Below are positions 53,163-64,000 of a stretch of 64,000 nt of DNA, piece after piece. How positions within the stretch are numbered: position 1 is the first letter of the stretch; each line of letters begins with the position of its first letter. The stretch lies in NCBI RefSeq assembly GCF_900110915.1, contig NZ_FOFG01000009.1:62001-126000 (forward strand). The letters run 5' to 3'. A program made the translations under genes and the position numbers. The notes under the pieces are model-generated. The model saw nothing but the letters and a program-made list of their open reading frames with translations. It did not search any database and was not told the origin of the DNA. The DNA is from Faunimonas pinastri (lineage in GTDB: Bacteria > Pseudomonadota > Alphaproteobacteria > Rhizobiales > Afifellaceae).

Positions 53163-53954
53163 ATGCCGATGGACGTGAGACATGCCGAGGAGGCCGGAGG
53201 CGAGGATTCCCGCACCTTCGTGACGGCGCTGGCGCGAGGGCTGGAGGTCATCCGGGCCTTCGGTCCGGAGAGGCCGCGCCTCAACCTTGCGGAGGCGTCC
53301 AAGGCGACCGGTCTGCCGCGCGCCACCGTGCGGCGCTGTCTGCATACGCTGGTGGTGCTCGGATACGTGGAGGCGGATGGCCGCAGCTTCGCGCTGACGC
53401 CGAAGGTGCTGACGCTGGGCCACGCCTACCTCTCCGCCACGCCCCTGCCCCGGATCGCGCAGCCTTACCTCGAGCGGGTCAGCGAACGGTCCAACGAGTC
53501 CTGCTCCATGTCGATCCTGGACGGCGACGAGATCGTCTATATCGCGCGCGCATTCACCAAACGGATCATGTCGGTGGGTCTTTCCGTCGGCTCGCGCCTG
53601 CCGGCGCTCTATACCTCGATGGGCCGCGTGCTGCTGGCCGGGCTGTCCGAGGCGGAGCTTGCGCGGCGACTGGAGCGCTCCGAGCCGGTTGCCCACACGC
53701 CCTACACGCGGATCACGCCGGGCTCAATCGCCGAGGCCGTCGCGGACGTGCGCCGGCAGGGCTACGCCATCCTCGATCAGGAACTGGAGATCGGGCTTCG
53801 CTCCGTGGCCGTGCCGATCCGCAACGCGCGCGGCGAGACGCTGGCCGCGATCAACATCAGCACGCAGGCGGGGCGGGTGGATCTCGAACGCCTCGGGGGG
53901 CCGCTGCTGGAGATCCTGCAGGCGACCGCGCGAGACATCTCAGTCTTCGTCTGA
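53163..53954 (+). CDS. pcaR: IclR family regulator of the beta-ketoadipate pathway
   Basis: 263 aa from the ATG at 53163; a longer frame starts at 53112, but it would overlap the operator, and an ATG at 53169 is also possible. The N-terminal winged helix (ALARGLEVIRAFGPERPRLNLAEASKATGLPRATVRRCLHTL) and IclR effector domain (CSMSILDGDEIVYIARAF, PAYTSMGRVLLAGL-like, DQELEIGLRSVAVPIRN) match PcaR/PcaU proteins, which respond to beta-ketoadipate or protocatechuate. It is divergent from pcaIJF-HG. Its stop abuts the stop of pcaDC with no gap. Confidence 0.92.
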   Translation: MPMDVRHAEEAGGEDSRTFVTALARGLEVIRAFGPERPRLNLAEASKATGLPRATVRRCLHTLVVLGYVEADGRSFALTPKVLTLGHAYLSATPLPRIAQPYLERVSERSNESCSMSILDGDEIVYIARAFTKRIMSVGLSVGSRLPALYTSMGRVLLAGLSEAELARRLERSEPVAHTPYTRITPGSIAEAVADVRRQGYAILDQELEIGLRSVAVPIRNARGETLAAINISTQAGRVDLERLGGPLLEILQATARDISVFV

Positions 53955-55136
53955 TCAGTCGATTTCGTCGCCGAGCACGTCCTTGACCCAGCGGAAGGCC
54001 GCGTTGGCGGCGGGAACGCCGGCATAGATCGCCGCCTGGATCAGCATTGCCCGGAGTTCCTCCACCGTGACGCCGTTCTTCAGCGCCGGGCGGACGTGCA
54101 GCTTGAATTCCTCTTCCCGGTGCAGCGCCACCATCATGGTCAGCGTCAGGAGCGAGCGCGTCTTCCAGGGCAAGGTGGGATCGCCCCAGATCTCTCCCCA
54201 GGCATTGCGGGTGATGAAATCCTGCCAGGGCATGGCAAAGCTCCCCGCCTTGGCGAGCGAGCGCTGCACATGGTCGACGCCGAGCACGGCCTTGCGATTG
54301 GCGAGGCCCGTCTCGAAGGTGGCGCCCGGCAGCTCCGAGGGCTGGAGGCCGCTCTGCCGGTCGAGGAACGTGGCCAGGATGCCGTTCACCTCGTCGGCCA
54401 GCTCGACCGCCAGCAGATGGGCGGCCCGCACGACTTCCAGTTCCGCGCCCGGAATGCGCGCCGCCATGTCCTCGCCCATGGCCACCGGTGCGGCCGGATC
54501 CTCAGAGCCGGCGATCACCAGGGTCGGAACGGCGATAGCCCGGATCGCGTCGGCAAGATCGAGCCTGGAGATCACCTCGCAACAGACGGCATAGCCCACC
54601 GGATCGGTTTGCAGGAAGCGCTGGCGGGTGAAGGCGACCTTTTCCGGCGCCCGCTCCGCAAAGCCCGGGGTGAACCAGCGGGGCACCATGGTCGCGTCGA
54701 CGATCGCCGCCATGCCCTCGCGCCGGATCAGCGCCGCGCGGTCGCTCCAGTTCCTGGCGGGCGGCATGGCCGGACCGGTCGCCATGAGAACGACGCTCGA
54801 CGTCCGTTCGGGATGACGAAGCGCAAAGGCCTGCGCCGTCATGCCGCCGAGCGAGAGCCCGACCACATGCGCTTTTCCGATGCCGAGCGCGTCCAGCAGC
54901 CCGGCGAGGTCGTCGGCCAGATCGTCGATCCCGACCGCCTCGTCCACCACCTCGGAGCGGCCATGCCCACGCGCATCGTAGCGGAGACAGCGGTAACGAT
55001 CGGCAAGCGCGCGCACCTGCGCGTCCCACATCTCCACCGACGTCCCGATGGAGTGGCCGAACGCCACGACCGGCGCATCCTCCGGGCCGGTGAGGTCGTA
55101 GAAAAGCTTGACGCCATTGGCTTCGATCAGAGGCAT
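53955..55136 (-). CDS. pcaL: Fused 3-oxoadipate enol-lactonase / 4-carboxymuconolactone decarboxylase
   Basis: 393 aa. Residues 1-260 are an alpha/beta hydrolase (PcaD) with nucleophile Ser95 in GLSLGG, acid near Asp213 and His240. Residues ~270-393 are a carboxymuconolactone decarboxylase (PcaC) with LANRKAVLGVDHV, WGEIWGDPTLPWKTRSLLTLTMMVAL and HVRPALKNGVT...EELRAMLIQAAIYAGVPAANAAF. The fusion performs decarboxylation to the enol-lactone and then hydrolysis to beta-ketoadipate. Such PcaDC (PcaL) fusions are known from Actinobacteria and some alphaproteobacteria. It starts 5 nt after pcaB. Confidence 0.95.
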   Translation of the reverse strand: MPLIEANGVKLFYDLTGPEDAPVVAFGHSIGTSVEMWDAQVRALADRYRCLRYDARGHGRSEVVDEAVGIDDLADDLAGLLDALGIGKAHVVGLSLGGMTAQAFALRHPERTSSVVLMATGPAMPPARNWSDRAALIRREGMAAIVDATMVPRWFTPGFAERAPEKVAFTRQRFLQTDPVGYAVCCEVISRLDLADAIRAIAVPTLVIAGSEDPAAPVAMGEDMAARIPGAELEVVRAAHLLAVELADEVNGILATFLDRQSGLQPSELPGATFETGLANRKAVLGVDHVQRSLAKAGSFAMPWQDFITRNAWGEIWGDPTLPWKTRSLLTLTMMVALHREEEFKLHVRPALKNGVTVEELRAMLIQAAIYAGVPAANAAFRWVKDVLGDEID

Positions 55137-55141
55137 ATCGG

Positions 55142-56527
55142 TCAGTTCCCGGTCGACTGGTTGGGAGGAAGCAGGGCGCGGACGCGATCCGCCTCGGCCA
55201 GCGCGCGGTCGACCCAGACCGAGGCCGCATCGATGGCCGGTTGCAGGTCGAAGGCACCGGCAAGGTCGAAGTCTGCCGCCTCGGAGCGGAGCGTCTCGTT
55301 TCGCTCAAGGGCCTGCTGCAAGGTGACGTCGCCGTCGCGGACGCGCGTTGCGGCCTCCTCGACGACCTCATGCGCCTTGCCGCGACCGAGCTTCGGCGCA
55401 AGCCGTCCCGCCACCGCGTCCGCGAAGAGCAGGCCTTTCGTGGCTTCGAGGTTGCGCTGCATCCGATCGGCGTCCACCACGAGCCCGCCGGCCAGCGAGC
55501 GGGCCTCCCGCAGCGCACCGGAAAGTAGGCCAAAGAGTTGCGGCAGGGCATGCCACTCCGCGTGCCAGAGGCCCGGAGGCCGCTCATGCGCGGCGGCCAT
55601 GGCGTCGAACAAGGTCGTGAGGTGGCCCCGCGCCGCCGCATGCGCGGCGAGGATGATCGTGGCGGAAACCGGATTGCGCTTGTGCGGCATGGCGGAGGAG
55701 CCGCCCCGGCCCGGAATATGCGGCTCGGACGCCTCCCCGACCTCGGTGGAAGCGAGCGACGCGACATCCGTGGCGATCTTCGCCAGCGCCCCGATGAGTT
55801 CGGCGAGCCAGGCCCCCAGCCCGGCGATACGGCCCCGGCCGGTGTGCCACGAGAGCGTCGCCGTTCCGAGACCCAGCTCGCCGGCGAAGGCTTCGGCGAC
55901 CGCTGGCCCCTTTTTCCGAAACGTCGTCAGCGTTCCGACCGGTCCGCCAAGCGAGGCGACCAGCACGCGCCGGCGAAGATCCGGCAGCTTTTCTGCCGTC
56001 TCCGCGACGCCGGAAAGCCAGACGGCGACCTTGAAGCCGAAGGTGATCGGCGCGGCATGCTGGCCGTAAGTGCGCCCTACGCAGGGGGTGCCCCGATGCC
56101 GTTGCGCAAGCGACGCGAGATCCCGCATGACGGCATCGAGGTCACCGGCGATCAGGTCGAGCGCGGCACGGACCTGCAGGACCAGCGCGGTATCGGCAAC
56201 GTCCTGCGTCGTGGCGCCCTTGTGGAACGCGCTCTCCAGATCCTTCGGAAGCAGCTTCTGCACGGCCTTCACGAAGGGGATCACGGGCACGCCGGAGACG
56301 GCCGTGTCGCGGCCGAGCTGCTGGAGATCGAGCTGGTCGGGGCCGATTGCCTCGATCGCCGGCGCGAGCTCCGGGGGAGCCAGGTCGAACCGGGCCGCCG
56401 CCTTCGCCAGCGCGCATTCCATCCTCAGCATTCCGGCCAGCCGCGCCCGGTCGGAGAACACGTCCCGCATGGCGTCCGTCGCGAAAAGCGGCCCGAGCAA
56501 TTCCGAATCGAGAGCTGAAAACGTCAT
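55142..56527 (-). CDS. pcaB: 3-carboxy-cis,cis-muconate cycloisomerase
   Basis: 461 aa from the ATG at 56527 (AAGGAGGAACG directly upstream). It belongs to the fumarase/aspartase superfamily: the TTQD motif (106-109), GRTYGQHA (151-158) and the flexible signature loop GSSAMPHKRNP (276-286) with its catalytic serine are all there. It cyclises beta-carboxymuconate to gamma-carboxymuconolactone. The start overlaps the stop of the AraC regulator by 4 nt, so the regulator, pcaB and pcaL appear to be one transcript. Confidence 0.96.
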   Translation of the reverse strand: MTFSALDSELLGPLFATDAMRDVFSDRARLAGMLRMECALAKAAARFDLAPPELAPAIEAIGPDQLDLQQLGRDTAVSGVPVIPFVKAVQKLLPKDLESAFHKGATTQDVADTALVLQVRAALDLIAGDLDAVMRDLASLAQRHRGTPCVGRTYGQHAAPITFGFKVAVWLSGVAETAEKLPDLRRRVLVASLGGPVGTLTTFRKKGPAVAEAFAGELGLGTATLSWHTGRGRIAGLGAWLAELIGALAKIATDVASLASTEVGEASEPHIPGRGGSSAMPHKRNPVSATIILAAHAAARGHLTTLFDAMAAAHERPPGLWHAEWHALPQLFGLLSGALREARSLAGGLVVDADRMQRNLEATKGLLFADAVAGRLAPKLGRGKAHEVVEEAATRVRDGDVTLQQALERNETLRSEAADFDLAGAFDLQPAIDAASVWVDRALAEADRVRALLPPNQSTGN

Positions 56528-57450
56528 CGTTCCTCCTTCAGGCGCAGGCCCGCGCCGGCCGCAGCCAGGTCGCTGCCCGTCACTCCCCGGTTCTGCCGGA
56601 ACACGGATGGCGGAGCACCCACGCGCAGGCTGAAGAAACGGGAAAAATAGGCGGCATCCCGGAAACCGAGATCGTACGCGATCTCGCTCACCGTCATCGT
56701 GGTATAGATGAGATTGCGCTTGGCTTCGAGGAGCAGGCGGCGCTGGACGATCTCGCGCGGCGCGCAACCGGCCACGCGGCGCACCACCGCGTGCAGCCGA
56801 TCCGTCCCCGCGCCGAGCGCCTCGCCATAGGCCCCGATCGTCCAGCGAGCGCGGTAATGGTCTTCCACGAGACGGCGGAAGCGGCGGAAGAGTTCCGTGT
56901 CGCCGCTGGGCGGCTCCGTTGCGGCCGTGCCCAACCGGGCGAACAGCACCAGCAACAGTTTCATATGGGCTTCCAGCACCGTCTGCCAGCCGGACGCGGT
57001 CGCCGTGACGGCTTCGCCGATGGCGGTGAAGGAGGCTTCCGCGGCGATGCCCATCCCGGTGGTCGTGATGGCGGCGACAGAGGTGACGCGGCGCATCGCC
57101 GAGCCGACCTCGGAATGGTTCTCGCCGCTGAGAATGGTGGACAGGAAGTGATCGGAGATCGTCAGCACATGCCCCGCCGATCCCGGCGCGAACCGGAAGC
57201 CATGGACGATCCCTGTCGGCAACCAGAGTAGCCAGGGGGCGCCGATCTCCGTCCGCCGCCCTTCCACCTCCAGCGAGGCGCCGCCGTCGGTGAGCAGGAA
57301 GGCCTGGCAGAGATCGGGGTGCCGGTGCACGCGGATTTCCCAGTCGTGCACGGGAGCGCGTGCCGCGATGCGCTCCCAATGGATAAAGCGCGGGATCGGC
57401 GGCATGTCGTTCTCGCCGTAAAGCTGGAATGCCGGAACGCTCGCCGCCAT
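56524..57450 (-). CDS. AraC family regulator, probable activator of pobA
   Basis: 308 aa. An N-terminal cupin sensor (HRHPDLCQAFLLTDGGASLEVEGRRTEIGAPWLLWLPTGIVHGF) is followed by a long middle domain and a C-terminal AraC-type DNA-binding domain (AVVRRVAGCAPREIVQRRLLLEAKRNLIYTTMTVSEIAYDLGFRDAAYFSRFFSLRVGAPPS). AraC proteins (PobC/PobR type) commonly sit divergent to pobA and activate it with 4-hydroxybenzoate, as here. It is also the first gene of a unit with pcaB and pcaL, so it may be co-transcribed with those. Confidence 0.88.
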   Translation of the reverse strand: MAASVPAFQLYGENDMPPIPRFIHWERIAARAPVHDWEIRVHRHPDLCQAFLLTDGGASLEVEGRRTEIGAPWLLWLPTGIVHGFRFAPGSAGHVLTISDHFLSTILSGENHSEVGSAMRRVTSVAAITTTGMGIAAEASFTAIGEAVTATASGWQTVLEAHMKLLLVLFARLGTAATEPPSGDTELFRRFRRLVEDHYRARWTIGAYGEALGAGTDRLHAVVRRVAGCAPREIVQRRLLLEAKRNLIYTTMTVSEIAYDLGFRDAAYFSRFFSLRVGAPPSVFRQNRGVTGSDLAAAGAGLRLKEER

Positions 57451-57463
57451 TCAGCCCTCGCCA

Positions 57464-57545
57464 TTCGTCCAGGTCGCGACGGCGGCCGACCCGCCCGTGC
57501 GGACGCGGAAGACCCGGCGGTCCCCGGTTTCGTCCAAGTCGCGAC
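57464..57545. promoter_or_regulatory. Two 17-base direct repeats upstream of pobA
   Basis: TTCGTCCAGGTCGCGAC (57464-57480) and TTCGTCCAAGTCGCGAC (57529-57545) differ at one base and are 65 bases apart, about six helical turns. They lie in the 180-base gap between the AraC regulator and pobA and are good candidates for that regulator's binding sites; a looped arrangement is possible. Confidence 0.7.
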
Positions 57546-57630
57546 CCGCTTCCGTCCATTGCCCGCCGCGAAGACCCTGCCTAGCCTCGCTCCGTGACAA
57601 CGCTCCGCAGAGAGCCGCAGGGAGGACTGA

Positions 57631-58806
<1,176 letters not shown>

Positions 58807-58816
58807 ATCCGGCGTC

Positions 58817-60418
<1,602 letters not shown>

Positions 60419-60482
60419 CCTGCAGTCCTCCCCTCGTCAGACCGACGGCCGGATGGCCGCCGGCAGCTTTCAGGTCCGAACC

Positions 60483-61871
60483 CTAGTGGGCGGTCATGTC
60501 CTGACCGGGGTCCACTGCGCCCACTCCGGTCAGTTTCGGGATGTGGCGGTGCACGATCGCCAGGGCGACGAACGTCAGCACCATCATCACCGTGATGAAG
60601 ATGAAGTAGGCGTGCCCGCCCCCGAGGTTCAGCACCCATGCGCCGACGAAGGAGCTGAGCACAGAGCCGGCACGGCCGACCGCTGTCGCCGCACCCGCGC
60701 CGGTGGCCCGGACATCCGTGGGATAAACGTGCGCGACAAGCGCATACATCGTGGTCTGCGCCGCGTTCACGAAGGCGCCGTGAACACCGAGCATCAGGAT
60801 GAGGACGAAGTGGCTGCCCTCCGGCACGATGGGGATGTAGCGCAGGACGAGAGCGCTTACCGCGCCGCCGGCAGCCATGATCAGCATCGCCGGGCGCGAA
60901 CCCATGTAGCTGATCAGCCATGCCCCGCCGAGCGCGCCAAGCACGCCGCCGAAATTGTAGGCGGTGAGGCCGGAACCCGCGGTCGCGAGATCGAGACCCT
61001 CGCTGCTCAGCATGGTCGGCAGCCAGCTGAAGACCATGTAGACGGAGATCAGGCAGGAGAAGAATGCGCCCCAGAGGCCGACCGTGTCGCGCAGATGCCC
61101 CGCCCCGAAGAGTGCCGAGATGGGCGTGCGGGCCATATGCTGCTCGGTACGGTCGACGAAGTCGCTGTCCGCAGAATAGGACTTGCCGAAGCGGGACAGG
61201 ATACGAGCCAGCTCGGGGTAGCGGCGCGGATGGCGCGCCAGATAGCGCGGCGATTCGGGCAACGCGAAAATCAGGACGACGCCGAGGATCACCGGGACGA
61301 GCCCGCCAACCGCGAAGAGCGCTCGCCAGCCGATGCCCGGCAGGATCCGCGAGGCGACCATGCCGCCCACCATGCCGCCCAGGGGAACACAGACCATGGT
61401 CAGCGTCACCGCCCATGGACGACGTCGCAACGGCGTATATTCCGCCGCCAGCGTCGTCGCATTGGGGATGGCCCCGCCAAGTCCCATGGCTGCGAAGAAG
61501 CGAAGGATGCCCAGCCCGGTCAGGCCGTGGACGGTGGAAATCGCGGCCGTCATCACGCCGAACAGGAAGACGCTGGCAATCAGCGCATTGCGGCGGCCGA
61601 TGCGGTCGCCAAGCATTCCGGCAACAGCCGTGCCGATCGTCATGCCGACCAGCCCGATCGCCAGGATCGGAGCGAAGTCACTGCGCGCGACGCCCCATTC
61701 CTTGATGATCGCCGGTAGCGCGAAGCCCAGCACCTGATTGTCGAAGCCGTCGAAAACGACGGTCAGGGCTGAAAACAGAAGAACCGTTTTCTGAAACCCG
61801 CTCCAGGAGCCGGTGTCGAGCACGTGCCCGACATCCACGACCGTGCCCCTCGTTCTTCCCGTATCAACCAT
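60483..61871 (-). CDS. MFS aromatic acid:proton symporter (PcaK/AAHS-like)
   Basis: 462 aa from the ATG at 61871 (GGGGGGA upstream), 12 membrane helices. The first helix contains VVFDGFDNQVLGFALP, the D-G-x-D motif of aromatic acid:H+ symporters such as PcaK and BenK, needed for transport of 4-hydroxybenzoate and protocatechuate. MFS loop motif GMLGDRIGRRNALI and PESPRYLARHPRR after helix 6 are also present. It probably imports the hydroxybenzoate used by PobA. It follows the ThDP enzyme by 58 nt on the same strand. Confidence 0.88.
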   Translation of the reverse strand: MVDTGRTRGTVVDVGHVLDTGSWSGFQKTVLLFSALTVVFDGFDNQVLGFALPAIIKEWGVARSDFAPILAIGLVGMTIGTAVAGMLGDRIGRRNALIASVFLFGVMTAAISTVHGLTGLGILRFFAAMGLGGAIPNATTLAAEYTPLRRRPWAVTLTMVCVPLGGMVGGMVASRILPGIGWRALFAVGGLVPVILGVVLIFALPESPRYLARHPRRYPELARILSRFGKSYSADSDFVDRTEQHMARTPISALFGAGHLRDTVGLWGAFFSCLISVYMVFSWLPTMLSSEGLDLATAGSGLTAYNFGGVLGALGGAWLISYMGSRPAMLIMAAGGAVSALVLRYIPIVPEGSHFVLILMLGVHGAFVNAAQTTMYALVAHVYPTDVRATGAGAATAVGRAGSVLSSFVGAWVLNLGGGHAYFIFITVMMVLTFVALAIVHRHIPKLTGVGAVDPGQDMTAH

Positions 61872-61929
61872 GGTTCCCCCCTGAGACCAGATAAAGACCG
61901 TCGGCTTTCGCCGATCTTCTGAAACGTTG

Positions 61930-63690
61930 CTAGAGGTGGGGTATCCACACGTCCAGCACCGCGCAACGTCCTTCTTCCCGCACGACCCGAAGCGCTTCCA
62001 CGAGCGCCTCCTCCACCTCGTCCGGCCGCCGCACCAGCCGGGCATGCGCGCCGCCGGAAGCGGCGGCGATATCGGCATAGGCGGGCGGCGGGTCGAAGGC
62101 GACGTCAAGCGAGTTGGCGCGGCTTGCATAGCCGTCCGGATGCACCGCGAGCGCGGAAAGCTTTGGCGACTTCCAGCCGCGATTGTTGAAGACGATCTGC
62201 AGGAAAGGCGTCTCGTACTGGCGCGCCATCCAATGGACGGAGGACGGCACCGAGAACATGTACGAACCGTCCCCGGTGAAGGAGACCACGGTCTTTTCCG
62301 GCTGCGCCAGCTTCACGCCGATCGCAGCGCCGCCATTCCAGCCGAGCGAGCCGCCACCGCTGGTGAAGATCGCCCCCGGCCGGCTCAGGGCCAGATGGTT
62401 GAAGACGGTGTGATAATTGGAGATGCTCTCGTTCAGGAACAGCATGTCCTCGTCGGCATGCTTGCGCATGCAGGCGACCAGGTATTCCGGGGTGATCATG
62501 TCGCCCTCGGGGAAGGCCTCCAGCCGCCCCAGTTCGTCCGCACGCTCCGCATGCAGGCCGGCATAGTGACGCCGCCGTTCGTCGGCCGCCGCCTCGTCGA
62601 CCGCGCCTCCATCGACAGGGCCCCCGTCGACCGGGCCCCCGTCGAGATAGGCGTTGATCTGCGCCAGCGCTCCGGTCGCATCCACCTGATAGGCGCGCTC
62701 GGAGCCGATATACCAGAGCGGCATCTGATGCTTCAGCGCGTCGATATCGATATGGAAGATCCGCGCATCCTCGCGCGGCCGGCTGACGGTCGGGATCCAG
62801 GGCACGTCGCTGTCGAGGACGAGGATCACGTCGGCTTCGGCCAGCACCGGATTCTGGCGCGGATGGTTCCACTGGTTGCCCTGGTAGAGCGGGTTGTCGT
62901 GCGGGAAGTTCATCGCGTTCGGCACCGATTCCAGGACGCCGATCCCGAGCCGTTCGCAGAGGCGGACGAGCTCCCGGACCGCCTTCGGCTGGCGCCCGAC
63001 ATAGGACGTCACCACCAGAGGACGCCGCGCACCGGCCAGCGCCGTGGCGATGGCCTCGACGCCCTCCGGCGGAAGCACGGCGGAGGCGAGCGGCTGCCAC
63101 TCCGCCATGTCCAGCTTCGTCGGGGAGACCTCCTCCTCCATGACCTCGCGGGCGCCCATGAGATAGACCGGCCCCTTGGGGTCGCTGTAGGCGAACTGGA
63201 GCGCCCGGTGCGTCACCTGCTTGATGTTGCGGCCGGTGCGGAACTCGTTGTCGTACTTCATGTAGCCGCGCACCAGCCCGCGCTGGTCGTGGACGTCCTG
63301 GATCCACTGGATGAACTCGTTGCGGCTGCCCCGCATCTCCCCATCCTGCGTGAAGGGCGAAGCGCCGGCGAAGATGAGGACGGGCGCGCGGCCCTTGGCG
63401 GCATTGTGGACGGCGCCGGCGAGCGCCTGCGTCCCGCATTCCACGTGGACGACCACGGCCTGCGCCCTGCCACTCGCCTGGAAGTAGCCCTGCGCGGCGC
63501 TCAGGCCGGCCATCTCGTTGGGACAGGTGATCACATCGGGTATCTTGCGCCCATGCGCGCGCGCCTCGGCGATCGCCTCGACAAGCGCCGGATGGTCGCT
63601 GCCGAGATTGGCGAAGATGTAGGAGACGCCGGCTTCGACGAGGGCGTCCAGGAACGCGGAACTTGCAGTGTACATCAAAAGGTCCTGCAT
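61930..63690 (-). CDS. ThDP-dependent enzyme, acetolactate synthase/benzoylformate decarboxylase superfamily
   Basis: 586 aa from the ATG at 63690. Three-domain ThDP fold: N-terminal PYR domain with the cofactor-activating Glu59 (CPNEMAGLSAAQGY), a central domain, and the PP domain with the GDGS...NN motif (GDGSYMF ~473, FNNRGW ~501). No regulatory subunit gene is next to it, and the sequence is distant from biosynthetic IlvB. Position 350-365 holds a GGPVD-type tandem repeat at the domain border. It is encoded just upstream of the aromatic-acid transporter and near pobA, so decarboxylation of an aryl 2-oxoacid (benzoylformate-decarboxylase-like) is attractive but unproven. Confidence 0.8.
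   Translation of the reverse strand: MQDLLMYTASSAFLDALVEAGVSYIFANLGSDHPALVEAIAEARAHGRKIPDVITCPNEMAGLSAAQGYFQASGRAQAVVVHVECGTQALAGAVHNAAKGRAPVLIFAGASPFTQDGEMRGSRNEFIQWIQDVHDQRGLVRGYMKYDNEFRTGRNIKQVTHRALQFAYSDPKGPVYLMGAREVMEEEVSPTKLDMAEWQPLASAVLPPEGVEAIATALAGARRPLVVTSYVGRQPKAVRELVRLCERLGIGVLESVPNAMNFPHDNPLYQGNQWNHPRQNPVLAEADVILVLDSDVPWIPTVSRPREDARIFHIDIDALKHQMPLWYIGSERAYQVDATGALAQINAYLDGGPVDGGPVDGGAVDEAAADERRRHYAGLHAERADELGRLEAFPEGDMITPEYLVACMRKHADEDMLFLNESISNYHTVFNHLALSRPGAIFTSGGGSLGWNGGAAIGVKLAQPEKTVVSFTGDGSYMFSVPSSVHWMARQYETPFLQIVFNNRGWKSPKLSALAVHPDGYASRANSLDVAFDPPPAYADIAAASGGAHARLVRRPDEVEEALVEALRVVREEGRCAVLDVWIPHL
62597..62641 (-). repeat. Three 15-base tandem repeats inside the ThDP enzyme gene
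   Basis: Three in-frame units (62597-62611, 62612-62626, 62627-62641), each close to TCGACCGGGCCCCCG on the plus strand, encode GG(P/A)VD repeats at residues ~350-365. They fall in the linker between the central and C-terminal domains and keep the frame. Confidence 0.85.
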
Positions 63691-64000
63691 GACAGGTCGG
63701 CCGGACGGATCAAGCGACCGGCTGACGGAGAGAGGCCCGGCCTGGGCCGGGCGAAAGCGGGGAGAGAAAGCGGGAAGGCGCCGCAAGGTCCGACGCGAGC
63801 CGCGCGAACGCTCAGGCAGACTGTGTTCGCCGCCTGCGAAGCGGCGGCAAAGATCGGCGGCGGGAGACGTGTACCCACGGCGCATCCTCCAATGTCGCCG
63901 GCGGCCTTGACCACGGCGTTTTCGGCTTCTAACGGCCGGCTTTCTCTGTTCTTATCCGGGATTATGCATGCAAATTAGTTTGAGACAATACCAACGGCGG
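63691..64000. promoter_or_regulatory. 310-base upstream region of the ThDP enzyme, to the window edge
   Basis: No gene is supported. On the minus strand a weak sigma-70-like pair is visible: TTGTCT (63983-63988) and CATAAT (63961-63966), 16 bases apart, in the only AT-rich part of the segment. The ~270-base leader between this and the start is long. A gene beyond the right edge may share the region. Confidence 0.35.

Overview
The window is very GC-rich chromosomal (or large-replicon) DNA with dense, bacterial-style operons. The organism is most likely an alphaproteobacterium of the order Hyphomicrobiales (rhizobia and relatives). This rests on the invasion-associated locus B (IalB) family protein, the alpha-galactoside operon arranged like the agp locus described in Sinorhizobium meliloti, the Tat-dependent ABC binding proteins and the protocatechuate gene set with a fused PcaD-PcaC. 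I would not name a genus. No rRNA, tRNA, CRISPR array, insertion sequence or prophage was seen.

Layout. 1-7.1 kb: an organosulfur/sulfate block with a two-component flavin monooxygenase (left edge, partial), a DszC/SfnB-like acyl-CoA-dehydrogenase-fold oxygenase, a four-domain rhodanese, a flavin reductase, an Rrf2 regulator, a FAD/NAD(P)-binding protein and a lone sulfate-binding protein. 7.2-12.6 kb: an ABC exporter, a double-length ferric-siderophore permease (FhuB-like), a FhuD-like binding protein and an IalB protein. 12.7-14.4 kb: a DUF1971 protein and a split chromate transporter. 14.4-18.5 kb: a complete polyamine-type ABC importer. 18.5-21.2 kb: a small unknown protein, a D-amino-acid dehydrogenase-like gene interrupted by an in-frame stop, and an ornithine cyclodeaminase/mu-crystallin family reductase. 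21.4-27.3 kb: an amino-sugar block (NagA-like, NagB-like, AGE epimerase, sodium:solute symporter) with a divergent LacI regulator and a clear palindromic operator.

27.3-37.3 kb: an alpha-galactoside (melibiose/raffinose) locus with a divergent AraC regulator, GH4 enzyme, oligopeptide-type ABC importer (binding protein, two permeases, fused double ATPase) and a second, MelA-like GH4 enzyme. 37.4-40.5 kb: an AraC regulator divergent from a cysteine hydrolase and an MFS transporter of unknown substrate.

40.7-63.7 kb: an aromatic block. It holds a dehydrogenase (SDR), a 2,4'-dihydroxyacetophenone-dioxygenase-like cupin, a branched-chain-type ABC importer, a vanillin/salicylaldehyde-type aldehyde dehydrogenase, and the full protocatechuate ortho-cleavage set (pcaGH, pcaF, pcaIJ, pcaR, fused pcaDC, pcaB). 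Beyond these lie an AraC regulator with divergent pobA, pckA, an aromatic-acid MFS transporter and a ThDP-dependent decarboxylase-like enzyme. Read together, side-chain-modified 4-hydroxyphenyl compounds could be brought in, reduced to 4-hydroxybenzoate, hydroxylated by PobA, ring-opened and converted to succinyl-CoA and acetyl-CoA, with PckA feeding gluconeogenesis. The 4-hydroxybenzoate to TCA part is firmly supported. The upstream funnel is an inference from gene families and neighbourhood.
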